Part shown: piece by piece, positions 35,420 through 47,557 of the stretch | Layout: each line of letters opens with the position of its first letter | Position numbering within the stretch: position 1 is the stretch's first letter | Assembly: GCA_029990175.1 (NCBI GenBank) | Contig: JARKIP010000021.1 | Coordinates: forward strand, 23,999,501 to 24,063,500 | Length of the DNA: 64,000 bases | Reading direction: 5' to 3' | DNA from: Petunia secreta | Lineage: Eukaryota > Streptophyta > Magnoliopsida > Solanales > Solanaceae | The notes under the pieces: model-generated | The model's database searches: none | What the model was told of the DNA's origin: nothing | The model's input: the letters and a program-made list of their open reading frames with translations, nothing else | Program-made: the position numbers and the translations under genes

Positions 35420-37693
35420 ATGGCAGATAACAACTCGCACAACAACGTTCTTATTGAAGAGCAACAAGACCTCAACGCTGCGGAGCAGATAAACCAGAAT
35501 CTGGCCGGAGACGAGCAGCAAGATGTTCCCCTTGCAGACGACGACGTGATCCCCGTTGCGGAGGACGAGAATGTGCTCCCAGCGGAACAGGAGAATGAGC
35601 ACAGCCAGCAAGGTAGCAGAAATAGCCGCAATCCTAGCCGAGTAAATGTCGATCAGGGAGCTGGAGGATCTAGAAGACCCAATGGCCCAAGCAATTCGAG
35701 GAACTCTCAAGACGCTATCCTCGAGTTCATACGGCAACAGGCTGAGATCAACAGGCAAATACGGGAAGCTATCGACAGCCTGCGAGGACAGAACCTGCCA
35801 AACACGGGAAATCCACCCATGGGACGTCCAAGGGATGCTTCACCGTCTCATGCTTCGAGGCGAGCAGAAAATCAGAATGCGGGTTCAGCGGTGCCAACTG
35901 AGATGAGCGAAGTCATGGAGGCCCTCACCAAGCAGTTCAAAGAGAGTCAAGAGGCTCTGCAGCGCTCTCTTCATGAGAGGATCGACCAGATCCCTGGCGC
36001 ACCACCCACTTTGAAGAAAGTTGACGTTCAGCGGTATACTCAAAGGCCTTGGAAGAAAGAAGCAGCACCAAAGGCCATCCCCAAGACATTCAAAATGCCA
36101 AACATACCAAGATATCGGGGAACAACCGACCCCAATGATCACTTGATGATGTTTAGCAATTTCATAAAAGCAAGCGACCTCACCGACGAGGAGATCGAGT
36201 CATGGCAATTAAAGAAGTGCGTGGAAACATTGGCGGACGGCGCTCTACGGTGGTATTCCATGCTGCCACCAAATTCAATAGGATCTTTTGCCGAGATGGC
36301 GGAGTTATTCGTCAAAGCACACACAGGCGCTCAGAAGACAGAGACAAGAGTTGAGGATATCTTTGAAATCAAGCAGCTGCCTGGGGAATCTCTCCGGAAG
36401 TACGTAGATCGCTTTCAGCGTGAGCGTATGTTGCTACCCAAGGTTCCAGATCGATGGGCAGCTATTGCATTCACCAACAGCTTGGACGTCAAGAGTTCTG
36501 AGGCGACCAGGCGACTGTACGAATCCCTGCGAGAATATCCTGCGGCGAGCTGGTCGGATGTCTACAACCGTTACAATTCCAAGGTACGTATAGACGAAGA
36601 TAAATTAATTGGCACAGGTACCCGAGGATGGAGCCAAACTCGCACCAACGGCGCTGGGGGAAAGATCGAGACGGATAGGCCAGATGCACGGCATGAGCCA
36701 TACCCCAGCCGGTCACGCAACAACTCAAACGGACGCGGTCGCAACAACAAAGGCCTGGCGAGGAGCAATGATTCTGCCTCAACTTCTAGTGGGATCCCAA
36801 CCCTGCCCGTCTTCAACATCGGAGCGGTCGAGCTTGTAGCAGTGCTCGAGGAGATGAGCGAAAAGGTCAAATGGCCCAAGGATATGAAGGGTGACCCCAG
36901 CAAACGTAACAAGAACTTATGGTGCGAATTCCATCGCGATCACGGCCACACAACGGACGACTGCAAGGCTCTAAGGTATGAAGTTGCTAATTTGTTGAAA
37001 CAGGGCTATCTCAAGGAGTACTTGACAGAAAAAGGGAAGCAGACTCACGCGAAGGCCCAGCAAAACAAATCAGGACCTCCCCTAGTATCTTCTCCAAAAA
37101 TGACGATCAACGTCATCTCTGGCGGAATTGAGGTTGATGCAGTCACATACACAGCAAAGAAGTATGCCAAAGTCTCTATTACGAAGACCAAACGACCGCG
37201 ACTTGAGGATACGATGACTTTTGAAGAAGCAGATGCAGATGGCTTGCAGTTTCCTCACATGGACGCTTTAGTGATAATGCTGCGAGTGGAGGAGTTCGAC
37301 GTCAAGAGAGTGCTCGTTGATCCAGGAAGCTCAGCAAACATCATATTATCTCGGGTCGTGCAGCAGTTGAAGCTATACGATGGGATTGTACCAATTTCTC
37401 GCGTTCTCTCAGGATTTAACAATTCCAGCGAGAAAACATTGGGAGAAATTACACTGACGACCCTGGTCGAAGGTGTCATGAGACGGACAACGTTTCATGT
37501 CATTGATGGAGACATGGCCTACAACATAATCCTTGGGAGGCCATGGATACACGACATGCAGGCAGTCCCGTCAACCTATCACCAAGTGATGAAATTCCCT
37601 TCAGAGTGGGGAATACGAGAAGTTCGGGGAGAGCAGCGTTGCGCTAGAGATTGCTACTCAGTCGCAGTCAAGCTCCCCGAGGAAGCAAAATAG
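35420..37693 (+). CDS. Tat-like gag-protease polyprotein
   Basis: 757-aa frame with no internal stop. The N-terminal 150 residues are Asn/Gln/acid-rich. The retrotransposon Gag core spans about residues 215-395 (ADGALRWYSMLPPNSIGSF near 272). A zinc-knuckle of the C-F-H type (CEFHRDHGHTTDDC) lies near 502. A retroviral-type aspartic protease follows: LVDPGSSANI near 632 carries the catalytic Asp (D-x-G-S-S), and NIILGRPW is the conserved beta-strand near the end. The frame ends at a UAG (37691). Pol follows in the same frame, which suggests gag-protease is the major product and gag-pol a readthrough product. Role: particle formation, RNA packaging and polyprotein cleavage. Confidence 0.9.
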   Translation: MADNNSHNNVLIEEQQDLNAAEQINQNLAGDEQQDVPLADDDVIPVAEDENVLPAEQENEHSQQGSRNSRNPSRVNVDQGAGGSRRPNGPSNSRNSQDAILEFIRQQAEINRQIREAIDSLRGQNLPNTGNPPMGRPRDASPSHASRRAENQNAGSAVPTEMSEVMEALTKQFKESQEALQRSLHERIDQIPGAPPTLKKVDVQRYTQRPWKKEAAPKAIPKTFKMPNIPRYRGTTDPNDHLMMFSNFIKASDLTDEEIESWQLKKCVETLADGALRWYSMLPPNSIGSFAEMAELFVKAHTGAQKTETRVEDIFEIKQLPGESLRKYVDRFQRERMLLPKVPDRWAAIAFTNSLDVKSSEATRRLYESLREYPAASWSDVYNRYNSKVRIDEDKLIGTGTRGWSQTRTNGAGGKIETDRPDARHEPYPSRSRNNSNGRGRNNKGLARSNDSASTSSGIPTLPVFNIGAVELVAVLEEMSEKVKWPKDMKGDPSKRNKNLWCEFHRDHGHTTDDCKALRYEVANLLKQGYLKEYLTEKGKQTHAKAQQNKSGPPLVSSPKMTINVISGGIEVDAVTYTAKKYAKVSITKTKRPRLEDTMTFEEADADGLQFPHMDALVIMLRVEEFDVKRVLVDPGSSANIILSRVVQQLKLYDGIVPISRVLSGFNNSSEKTLGEITLTTLVEGVMRRTTFHVIDGDMAYNIILGRPWIHDMQAVPSTYHQVMKFPSEWGIREVRGEQRCARDCYSVAVKLPEEAK

Positions 37694-37699
37694 CAATTA
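37691..37699 (+). promoter_or_regulatory. Readthrough-type stop codon between gag-protease and pol
   Basis: The sequence is UAG CAA UUA, an exact match to the tobacco mosaic virus readthrough context (UAG-CAR-YYA class). Upstream and downstream frames are the same, and no further stop occurs before the RT domain. Seen: context and frame. Inferred: a small share of ribosomes would read through to make gag-pol. Confidence 0.65.
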
Positions 37700-39648
37700 A
37701 GGAATCCGGGATCGGAATCGAGCAATGAAACTTCAAGCTACCAAATCCCGGAATTCATATCAAAATTGGATGCACGAGAAGAGTACGCGCCAACCATTGA
37801 AGCTCTGGAACCAGAAGAACTTTTCGACAACATGCCTGAAAGGAAGGTATATTTGGGAGAAGAGCTGAACAAAGACTTACGGAAAGACATCTTGCACTTC
37901 CTCAAGGAGCGGCATACCACCTTTGCGTGGTCACATGAAGACATGACGGGAATCTCCCCGAAGATTATCTCTCACAAGTTGAATGTGGATCCATACTTCC
38001 GCCCAGTGAAGCAAAAGAAACGCCAGCAAGGAGCATTCAGGAACCAGATCATAAACGACGAAGTTGACCGCTTGCTCAAGATTGGCTCTGTCCGAGAAGT
38101 CAAATATCCAGAATGGTTGGCCAACGTGGTCGTAGTGGCAAAGAAAAACGGCAAGTGGAGGGTCTGCATTGACTTCACTGATCTGAACAAAGCCTGCCCG
38201 AAAGATTCTTATCCACTACCTCAGATTGACCAACTAATCGACGCAACGGCCGGGCACGAGGTGCTCACATTCCTTGATGCATATTCAGGCTACAACCAAA
38301 TCTTGATGAATCCCGACGACCAGGAGAAGACCTCTTTCATTACTTGCCGAGGTACGTATTGCTACAAAGTAATGCCTTTTGGACTTAAAAATGCAGGTGC
38401 AACCTACCAACGGTTAGTCAACCGGATGTTTCACGATCACATTGGCAAAACCATGGAGGTTTACATCGACGACATGCTGATCAAGTCCAAGCGAGCAGAG
38501 GACCACTTGGCTCATTTGGAGGAAGCCTTTCGAATCCTTGATCAATACAACATGAAGCTCAACCCGGAGAAATGCTCATTTGGAGTAGGTTCAGGGAAGT
38601 TCCTTGGTTTCATTGTCTCCCAGCGAGGGATCGAGGTAAACCCCGCCCAGATAAAAGCAATAGAAGCCATCCCCGACGTACTTCACAACAAAAAAGATGT
38701 AATGCGGCTAACCGGAAGAGTAGCGGCGCTGAGGAGATTCATCTCCCGCTCGTCTGATCGGTGCAAAAGCTTCTTCGACGTGCTGAAACAAAACAAGGAG
38801 TTCGAATGGACCCCTGAATGTCAGCAAGCTCTCAAGGACTTGAAGCGGTACTTGTCAAGCCCGCCTTTACTTTCAACGCCACAACCAGGTGAACAACTAT
38901 TACTCTACCTGGCCGTATCTGAGTCAGCGGTAAGTGCAGTCTTGGTGCGAGAAGACAAAGGTAAGCAGCTACCAATTTATTACATCAGTAAATCTCTATT
39001 AGATGCTGAAACACGCTATCAACCTTTGGAGAAACTGGCACTAGCATTGGTAATCGCTGCCCGCAAATTAAGACCTTACTTCCAAAGTCATTCAATAGCT
39101 GTAGTTACTACCTTCCCCCTACGTAGTATCTTGCACAAACCTGAATTTTCGGGCAGACTAGTAAAATGGGCAGTAGAATTAAGTGAATTTGATATATCTT
39201 ATCAACCCCGAGTAGCAATAAAGTCTCAAGCTCTAGCAGATTTTATCGCAGATTTTAGCGCCACCATGTACCCTGATGCTCAGCGTGAGGCGGTTCTTTT
39301 CGCCGGATCCGAGCCGGGGACTTGGACCTTGCACACCGATGGATCCTCGAGCGTGAAAGGGTCGGGGCTAGGCTTAGTCCTCACCACTCCCTCGGGTGAG
39401 ATCATCAGACAGGCTATAAAATGTCCTTTTATTACTAACAATGAGGCCGAGTATGAGGCCGTAATTGCAGGATTGAAACTAGCTCGAGATTATGGAGCAG
39501 ATAGGATTCATCTCAAGAGTGATTCCGCCCTGGTCGTCAACCAGATAACTGGAGGTTTCGTTGCAAGGGAGTCTCGTATGCAGAGGTATCTTGCCCGAGT
39601 TACTGGTTTGCTGGCACAATTCAACAATTGGGAGGCCACACAGATCCC

Positions 39649-41043
39649 TGTTGACACCCAATTTCGTCCCGAGATTTAATTAATGACTAATTATTTAAAT
39701 GAAAATTAATTATTTAAAATAAAATTAAAATTAAAATTAATTAATTAAAATTAGCTATAGTAAATTAATTAATTTCAAAAGAAAAGGCTAAGTGTGCAAT
39801 ACACAACCCTAAATGCAACCTACCCGTGCAATCCCTTTATTAATTGATTTAACCTTTAGAAGGCTAAAATTGTTCCTCACCCGTAAATGTGGCCTATTTA
39901 CGTAAAGCAATATATACAACATTACGCGCATATCTTTTCCCTCATTTCAGTTTTGCCCATTTCCCCGTTGACCCGGTTCCCGATTCCCTTAACCCGCTAA
40001 ATCCCTAACCCGATTCCCTCCAAAATCGATCCGAATCAATCCAAGAATCTGTACCATGGTCCCCCCCACTCTCTTTTTCGTCTCTTTTTCGTACAATCTC
40101 AATCGATCTCGATCGTCCGTTTTTGAACAAGGATCGCATCCGAGCCGTAAATCATCCAACGGGCAAATCTCTTAAAGACAAAGGTGAAAATGGTACAATC
40201 CGAGAGGATTAGACCTTTTTCACCCTGGTCTTGAAAGGGAAAGCAAAAGCGAGTAAGGGTCGACTTGGAATTTCAAATGGGAGCATAACCCTAGCACTCT
40301 CAGGTATAAATTCTTATTTTGTTCATTTTAAGAAAGAGGAGGTTTGGGGAGCAGCAGAGAGTTCTGGGCAAGAGCTCACATAGAAACATTTCCTTTGTTT
40401 CTGGTTGAATGGATTCAGTTCACCAAATATTATCTCGTTTAACATTGTTTCTGTTTTTATTCGTGTAAATTCGCTTCATCGCTTCAATATTCGAATCGTC
40501 GATTTTATTCGAGTCGCTTAGTCGAGTCGCTGTTTTCGATCCCTCGCTCCTTTTCGCTGCTCTGCAAAAGGTAATAAACACTTCACTTTATTCAGCTCGC
40601 TATAGCAACTATGTGATGTATATATTTGAATAAACTACATAGAACTAGTTTATGTCGATGCTCGTTAATGAATAGCTATCTGGAATAACTAACTATCCGG
40701 TTTGAATCAGTTATGATAAGGTTGCTTTTTTTTTTTCTCTTGTGAGAAGCTTGAATCAGCAGGTTATTGCTGTGAACATGAAACTGTGAGGATGACTTTA
40801 AATATAAAAAAGATCAGTTTTTTTTTTCTCTTAAAGATAAAATTTGCACCTTTAATTACTGTGGTAACTTAGTTGAAGGTTTACACTTTCAAATTATTTC
40901 TTGATAAGTCTTAAAGCCAAGGAAAGCAAAGGTTTATTTGTAAGCTCAAACTCTGGATGTTGCCTTCTTATTAGTTTTCTTCTTGGAAATCTATCTTTTG
41001 GTCTATGTTTCATTCTATCAGATCTCTTTCAATTTGTTCAACA
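39649..41043 (+). repeat. 5' LTR of Ogre-like element
   Basis: 1395 bp, TGTTGACACCCAATTTCG to GTTCAACA. It is related to the longer solo LTR at 20309-24167 on the minus strand. A GGTAATAA word at about 40570 resembles a splice donor, and the LTR ends in a T-rich tract and CAG. Confidence 0.93.
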
Positions 41044-42858
41044 GCGTGGCGACTCCGCTGGGGATACGCAATGGTTCTAACCAAAAGGCTTTCACGAATT
41101 TGTTTGTTTGTATTGTTTGACTTGTATGCCGATACTAGTATGCGTAGCTTATTTAATTATTGCGTTTGTATGTTGAAACTGGCATGATTATATCTATTGT
41201 TTATTTGCGAGCATGCTTAGTTAATTTAATTGATTGCTGTGTGTCACGAAAGCATGTCACTACACCATCTTTGTGCACATATAAACTGGCATTCCGTTCA
41301 TACTTCCCCCACTCCTGGGAACCTCTTGCATTCTCACTCAAATATCCGCGAGGTGTGTGCATACGCACCCGCAATTTCTTCCATTAAAGAACCCTTTGAC
41401 GAGTTGGTGTACCGGCGGATTGTTGTGGGAGTTATTCGATCACGAAGCCGCCTGCCACTCACCTGTTAGCCTCAACCGTTAACCCACTCTTAGAAGGAGA
41501 TTAGGAGCATGCATGCATTTACACCTTAGTCTGGACCCGGTCCTTGGTACCGCCTCCATAGTTAGGAAACCGCCCTTACGTCAGCGGGTTCTTGAAACCA
41601 AACGACAATGCATATTATGTGCTATGTGATGACGAATCCTCAGTCCTAACCATATTTTGAGCAAAATCAGATTTAGAATTTTGTCTGCTATGTTGTCTTT
41701 TAGGTCAGAAAATGGAAGAATTTAGCAGAATTGAGATCATAATGCAGATTTTTGTGAACAAGGTAGAATTGTAGTCGGGGGAAAGTTAGGCAGATTTGGT
41801 TGGCTTGTGTTTTGGAGATGGTCTGATGTAGTGAGATCTAAGAGGCGAAGCCCCTGGTGTCTTTAAAAGGATCGGTAGGGTCCCTCTCGTGAATGGCTTT
41901 GCGTGTGTGCAGGCCTATGTTGATTATCCAGCTGCAACTTTATAAAATTGAAGTATGCTTGTCGCATACTAGGGGAGCGAAGCCCCTATGTCTTTAAATG
42001 ACCATTGGGGTCCCTCCTTGAAGACCAGTGCGGTCTTGGCTACCTAGAAACTGAGAGGCTTGATTAAAGCCGAGGACTAGTGAGGAGCCTTATGAACAAG
42101 GTCTGTGAGCCTTGCAAAACCGAGGAAGCTGAGAGGCTTGACTAAAGCCGAGGACCAGTGAGGTTTTATTTTGAAAGGCCAATTAGCGTCTTTCATGATT
42201 TGCAGTCTGGTATTGTGAAGGCAGTTGGAATCTCACCCCTGGATGTTGTGAGATAATTGGGAGTTGTGCTTGGAGGAACGTTGATGTTTGCAAAAGGTAT
42301 AGAAGTTTGTTTCAAATTTTAGGCATTTTGGGTTTAGAATTTTGTGCAGATGTTGTAGAGAGCAGGAGCTGTATCAAAACTTCGAGTTGACCCCAGCTTT
42401 TTGGAAGTTAGTTGGGATAATGGAATTGCAATGTCGAGGCGGAGAGCTGATTGTTATCGATTATTGTTATTATTTATCACTTACTCTAAATCTGAATTGC
42501 TCAAAACTGGCATGAACTATTTTTCGTTACCACTTGTTTGAGCGTCTTAGGCCCACCTCTGGCAAAGAGGCACCTTACAGGATAGGACACGTTCGCATTT
42601 TCATTTACGCTCCACTACTTGTGTTTGCCACATATCAACTTGTTTAAAATGCAAAGCGCTACGTGATGCGCGCTACATGATTTGTGTGCAATTTTGCCAA
42701 TGACATGCAAACTAGCATGGTTACTTTTGAACTTTTCTTTTGTTTTGTTTATCCCCATTCAGAGGTTTGATTTGTGCTGATTTAAGCTGGCTGATCACTC
42801 CTATTACACAAGGACAAAAGACCAATCTGCATACTGGTACACATTTCCACAACTGACA
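41044..42858 (+). other. Untranslated leader of Ogre-like element
   Basis: Contains the PBS and about 1.8 kb before the gag ATG. Two internal direct repeats are visible. A GCGAAGCCCCT...GTCTTTAAA...GGGTCCCTC block occurs at about 41848 and 41972. A GAGAGGCTTGA...AAAGCCGAGGAC block occurs at about 42052 and 42130. No domain recognised in short frames. Confidence 0.6.
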
Positions 42859-45218
42859 ATGACTGGGATAGATGATGAACCTTGCAATACTGAGAAAAAT
42901 CTTCCAACTCCTGAGTCTTCAAAAAGAAATGTCATTATTGCTCAAGACGAACTGATTCTTGAAATGGCTAAGGAACTACAGATGCTAAAAGATGAGCTGG
43001 CTGCGGTAAAAGGGTAAACTCCTAAAAACACGCCGTTGCGTGGGCCCGACGCATCACACTCTCTGGTTCAAATGGGGCAATCTCTAGGGCAGTCTCTGAA
43101 CTCAATTGATGGGGTCGCCAATATGAACACACCTTTGAACACCCACAATTCTCTAAAAGCACCAGTCCACCAAAGCAACTTGCCACTTCTCCAAGCTCCA
43201 CCTCCAAATAACGCTCAATCTAGCCAAACAATTAACCGACCACCCATCTACCCATCACATCAACAACACCCATCATACACCCCGCACCCTGCCAATACTT
43301 ATTATCAGACAAACACTCCATATCCTTACCAAACCTCCACTTACCAAAATGAAACCATCCCGCAAGCTTATACTGAAAATCCATCCGCACCATTAGTCCA
43401 AGTGGCGGTATCTGGTGGGCAAGATGTTCCTATTGTGCAAATTGATGATCACACCAATCCTCCTTATGTGAAGTTTCAAAATGGTGTTAGAAGAGTCGAA
43501 AAAGCAGTCGATGGGGGTGAAGATTTAGAGAAAAAGGTACAAGGTTGGGTGATGAGTGCTCTTAGCAAAGCATCAAAAGGCAAAGACAAGGAAAGTCTAG
43601 AATATGAAGACTTGTGCGTTCATCCTGGGATTGAATACCCAGAAGGGTACAAAGTACCAAAGTTTGTTAAGTTTGATGGCAAAGGCAACCCCCGATCCCA
43701 TTTGAGAAGGTATTGTGAAACCTTGGGAGTGGGAAAGAATGAAGAGCTTCGTATGAAATTATTCATTCATAGTCTTGAAGGCGAAGCTTTAGACTGGTAC
43801 TCCGAGCAGGATCCCTCAAAATGGATCAACTGGAGGAGTATGGCTCACGACTTCATGGAGCGTTTTGGTTTCTATGCTGAAATACCATTAGATCGGTTGG
43901 CTATTGCAAGGTTTAAGAAGAAGACGACCGAGACTTTTAGGGAATACGCAATACGTTGGAGGAGTGAGGCTGCCAAAGTTAAGCCTCCCATGAGTGAGGA
44001 AGAGTTTGTGGGACATTTCATCGAGACATTGGATGAATTTTACTATGATCGAATGGCATCCATCTACTTTTGCCAATCTAGTGAAAACGGGGGAGATGTA
44101 TGAAGCTGGTTTGAAATCGGGTAGGATCACAAATTTGGCCGCTTTGCAAGCTACAAGTAAGGCAATCCAGTCTGGGTCTGGTAATGGCTTTAACAAAAAA
44201 AAAGAAAGAGGAAGTGGGAGCTGTTGTGGGGAATATCGAGCGTCCACCGGCTGTAAAGTTGAATTTTGACAATTCGTCTGCTTTTCCCACCTACCAAAGC
44301 CCATATTACCCAAATTACCCCACTCACTACCAGATGCCACCTGTTCCTTATCCGGTTTACAATGCACAAGAAAATTACTACCAACCTAGAGCACATGCAC
44401 CTAATCAACACCCTCGTCAGCCAAATTTTCAAGCACCCCAGAATTACCAGCCTCGTCCTCCTGTTCGTCCCAATGTGCAAGGGTTTAATCAGAATTACGA
44501 AAGGAGAGCAACCAAAACCTATACTCCTATAGCCGAGTCATATGGCCAGCTTTTTGAGAGATTAAGGAATGCAGGAGTTGTGCAGCCTATCCCTGATAAC
44601 ACCCCAAACCCTCGTCCAAATTGGTATGATGCAAATAAGCACTGTGCTTATCACTCAGGGGCAGCCGGCCATGATATTGAGAGATGTTATACTTTCAAAG
44701 ACAAGGTCGAGGGTTTAATCAAAGCAGGCACTATTCAACTCACCGGCACTCAGCCAAATGTGCATGATAATCCTCTTCCCAATCATGGTAACAATGCAGT
44801 TAATATGATTTCGCTTGAGGAAGAACCAAATCTGAAGGGCACCATAGTCTCTATCTATGATGTAGAGGTTGATAATATTGCTTTTAAGGTGCCTAAGCAA
44901 GCACTAACTCTATTTCCAAAGAATGAGGGAACTTTTGGCCTAGGTGGCAACCCCGCTGAAGGAAAGATGGAAAAGGTTGAGTCTGAGAAGAAGCCGACTA
45001 GTGTCATGCTACAGCCTCTTTTACCATTGAACCAGTCATTTGTCCAAGCACCAGAAATGGCCATGCAGAATTTCATTGAAGGTGTTGGCAGCCTATTCTT
45101 GAATGATGGATTGAAATGCAGTGTAACTATTGAAGATTTTGAGAAAGAGCCGCATGTACAGAATGCTGAACCAAGTGATATGATGGCTAATTGGACTTGC
45201 GGTCCAAAAGAGACTTGA
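42859..45218 (+). pseudogene. Ogre-like gag, broken
   Basis: The frame starts at 42859 (MTGIDDEPCNTEKN), meets an in-frame TAA at 43015, and is open again to about 44070 over the Gag core (KFDGKGNPRSHLRRYCETLG, then GEALDWYSEQDPS). It changes frame at about 44060-44090 and again near the A-run at 44195-44204. It then runs to 45218 through a Pro/Tyr/Gln-rich stretch and a zinc-knuckle-like motif (CAYHSGAAGHDIERC at about 44642). The stop and two shifts make it non-functional as read, although the LTRs are nearly identical. Confidence 0.85.
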
Positions 45219-45519
45219 TGAATGAACTCGTTATTTTTGTTTTGGCATCACAGTCAGCTTGAGGCCCTGAACTGTGTTTTGCTTTATGTTTATGTCTATG
45301 TCTTTCAAATAACTTTTTTTTAATCCTGCATGTTTACTTTTATGTTGTATGCCTCCCTAAATTAGGTTTTGAATAAACAAATGCACTGCATTCCTACCTT
45401 ATTATTTTGCTATACTTTAACTATCTATGTGCTTTATTATTTGCTTCTGATTAATATACTTACTACTGTTTCAAATTAAAAACAAAACCTGCTTGAACTT
45501 TGCTTGTGATCTATAACGA

Positions 45520-45925
45520 AACAGCTGAACGATTTAAGGATGATGCGCTTTTTGCACTCTTTGGATATTACATTGCCGTTAGAACTTCAACTGGGGCAGC
45601 TTTATTTTTCGGCAATTGGAGCCGAAGCGGTTTGTCTATACAAATGGAAATCCTTTATTTGAGAAACCATTCAAGAAGATAAGTTGGAAGATGTTGAATG
45701 CACAAAGAGAAGATTTGAATAGTTTACTTCAAACCGGGGCAATTGGTGCTAAAGAAGATCTTTCCTAATCAAGAAGAAGCAAGGGGCAAATTTGCACCGA
45801 ATTGGCAAGGTCCATATGTGGTTCATCGGGTTTTGTCCGGAGGAGCACTGATTCTGGCCGAAATGGATGGTCAAGTTTGGCCAAAAGCCATCAACGCAGA
45901 TGCTGTCAAAAGATACTATGTCTGA
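45520..45925 (+). pseudogene. Integrase C-terminal remnant
   Basis: At about 45540-45660 a decayed frame matches the integrase end motif (TVRTSTGATP type: here AVRTSTGAA). At 45743-45925 a frame gives the C-terminal module (GKFAPNWQGPYVVHRVLSGG to VKRYYV). All pol domains upstream are missing. Confidence 0.75.
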
Positions 45926-45974
45926 GGCAATCGCAAGTTAGCATGGGTTTTGAATGTAATTTTTGATGTAATGC

Positions 45975-46033
45975 GAACTACGCGTAACCTGATTCCCAAG
46001 GCGGGATACGTAGGCAACTCATATAGAGTTCGG
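45975..46033 (+). ncRNA. Two-hairpin motif, copy 1
   Basis: GAACTAC, then a hairpin TCCC (45994-45997)/GGGA (46003-46006), then TACGTAGGC, then a hairpin AACTC (46016-46020)/GAGTT (46026-46030), then CGG. Annotated as a putative structured RNA segment inside the retroelement transcript, not a separate gene. Confidence 0.5.
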
Positions 46034-46076
46034 TTGCACTAGCATGAATCCCCTATTTCCTCTGTTATGTATATTT

Positions 46077-46141
46077 GAACTACTTCTGACCTGATTCCTG
46101 GAATGGCAACAGGATAAGTAGGCAATCCCCGTCGGATTCGG
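46077..46141 (+). ncRNA. Two-hairpin motif, copy 2
   Basis: Same layout with changed stems: TCCTG (46096-46100)/CAGGA (46110-46114) and AATCC (46124-46128)/GGATT (46134-46138), followed by CGG. Confidence 0.5.
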
Positions 46142-46285
46142 TCAAAATATTGTAACACTTTAGGCTTGTTTATCTTTTATGATGTAATGCCGAACTATGC
46201 ATCTGGGCAGATGTGTGGATTTTCCAATTCGGATACGGCTTCGTACTTAGATTGCCATATTTTCCCCAAAATCTTTATGTAAGCA

Positions 46286-46343
46286 GAACTACGCACAGTC
46301 TGATTCCCGTGGAGGGATACGTAGGCGCTCTTAACGGGCTCGA
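46286..46343 (+). ncRNA. Two-hairpin motif, copy 3
   Basis: TCCC (46305-46308)/GGGA (46314-46317), TACGTAGGC, GCTC (46327-46330)/GGGC (46336-46339), then TCG. The second stem has one G-T pair. Confidence 0.5.
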
Positions 46344-46383
46344 CTCCATAATATTGAAATTTTCAGTCTCCCCTAAGGCAAGC

Positions 46384-46600
46384 AACTGGGGCAATTTTGC
46401 CAGATAATTCGAAGATTCGAGAGATAGCAACTGGGGCAATTTTTGAAAAGATAATTTGAAGATATGGAAGATAGAAACTGGGGCAAATTTTGCAAGATGA
46501 ATTGAAGATATGGAAGATAGAAACTGGGGCAAATTTTGCAAAAAGAGTTTGAAGGCAGAAAGATTATAACTGGGACAGATTTTTTTTTGCAAGATTGGTA
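46384..46600 (+). repeat. 46-bp tandem repeat in Ogre-like 3' region
   Basis: Five units beginning AACTGGGGCAA at about 46384, 46429, 46476 and 46522, with a degenerate start (AACTGGGACAG) at 46568. The rest of each unit is GATAATTTGAAGATATGGAAGAT-like. Another lone AACTGGGGCAA occurs at about 48359. Confidence 0.85.
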
Positions 46601-47557
46601 TTACTTATTGAAGGATAAAGTGGCAGAGTTTTAAAGTACTCAAGATTAGCACAAGTCGCAAAGACAAAGGACGTTCAGTTTGTTTCAAGATATGTCATGA
46701 GTTTGAGTTAAAGTAGAAATTTTTAAATGCATTATAACTTTCGGTTGCATATCAATGATTATTTGTTTAATATTTTATCAAATTACTTTACTTTGCCTCT
46801 ATCTTGAAATACTATACAACATTGAGTTCATAAGTCAAGTCTCTGGGTATAATTTGCAAGCCCAAGTCTAAAGAAGAACGAGGGAGCAGCGGCAGCAAGT
46901 TCAAGATGAATCAGCACAAATCAAACGCCCCTACCCAAAACTAACAAATTTTTCTTTGAGAGCAGGAACGAGAAAGATTGCAATGAGAGGATCATTTGCA
47001 CTATGGATGGACAATTTATTGAATGCGCATCCAAAGTTGCCTTGCAAATCGCGTCGCATTTTCCTTTTCATGACTTAAAGCATTATGCTTTGTCATGAGT
47101 TATTGCCGAACAGGCGGCATTTCCACCTCTATGACTTTCATTCCTTATAGGCGACAAAGTCGAGGCTTGTTTTGTGTTTTCAAATTAAGCCAAATATGGC
47201 ATCGCTTTATTTCGGATGATAATCCGCACAAGGCCATCCTTGCCAGATTGTCTCGCCAATTGATTTATCAATGGCTATCGCACCGACTACATTCCCGCAC
47301 TACTTTTCTTTGCACTTGCTTTGAATTATGTCTTCGCACTTGCTTTAAAATTAACGCCTTGCTTTACTCTTTCAGGTTGACCATCGGCTACGAAGATCCC
47401 TTTTGTTGGACTATCTCACCTATTGATTCGCCAAATGGCTCTTGCATTGCTCTACATTCCCTCATTGCTTTTCTTTGACTTGCTTTAAATTATGTCGTCG
47501 CACTTGCTTTAAATTATGCCTTCGCATTTTCTTTGTATTACGTCTTGTTTTACTTTT

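Noticed and set aside
37640..37760. Ogre-type intron spanning the UAG
   Set aside because: No T-rich acceptor or good donor is visible, and the frame is continuous except for the single stop.
43015..43017. Readthrough stop in the Ogre-like gag
   Set aside because: The codon is TAA followed by ACT, not a leaky context, and it lies near the start of gag; best read as a mutation.
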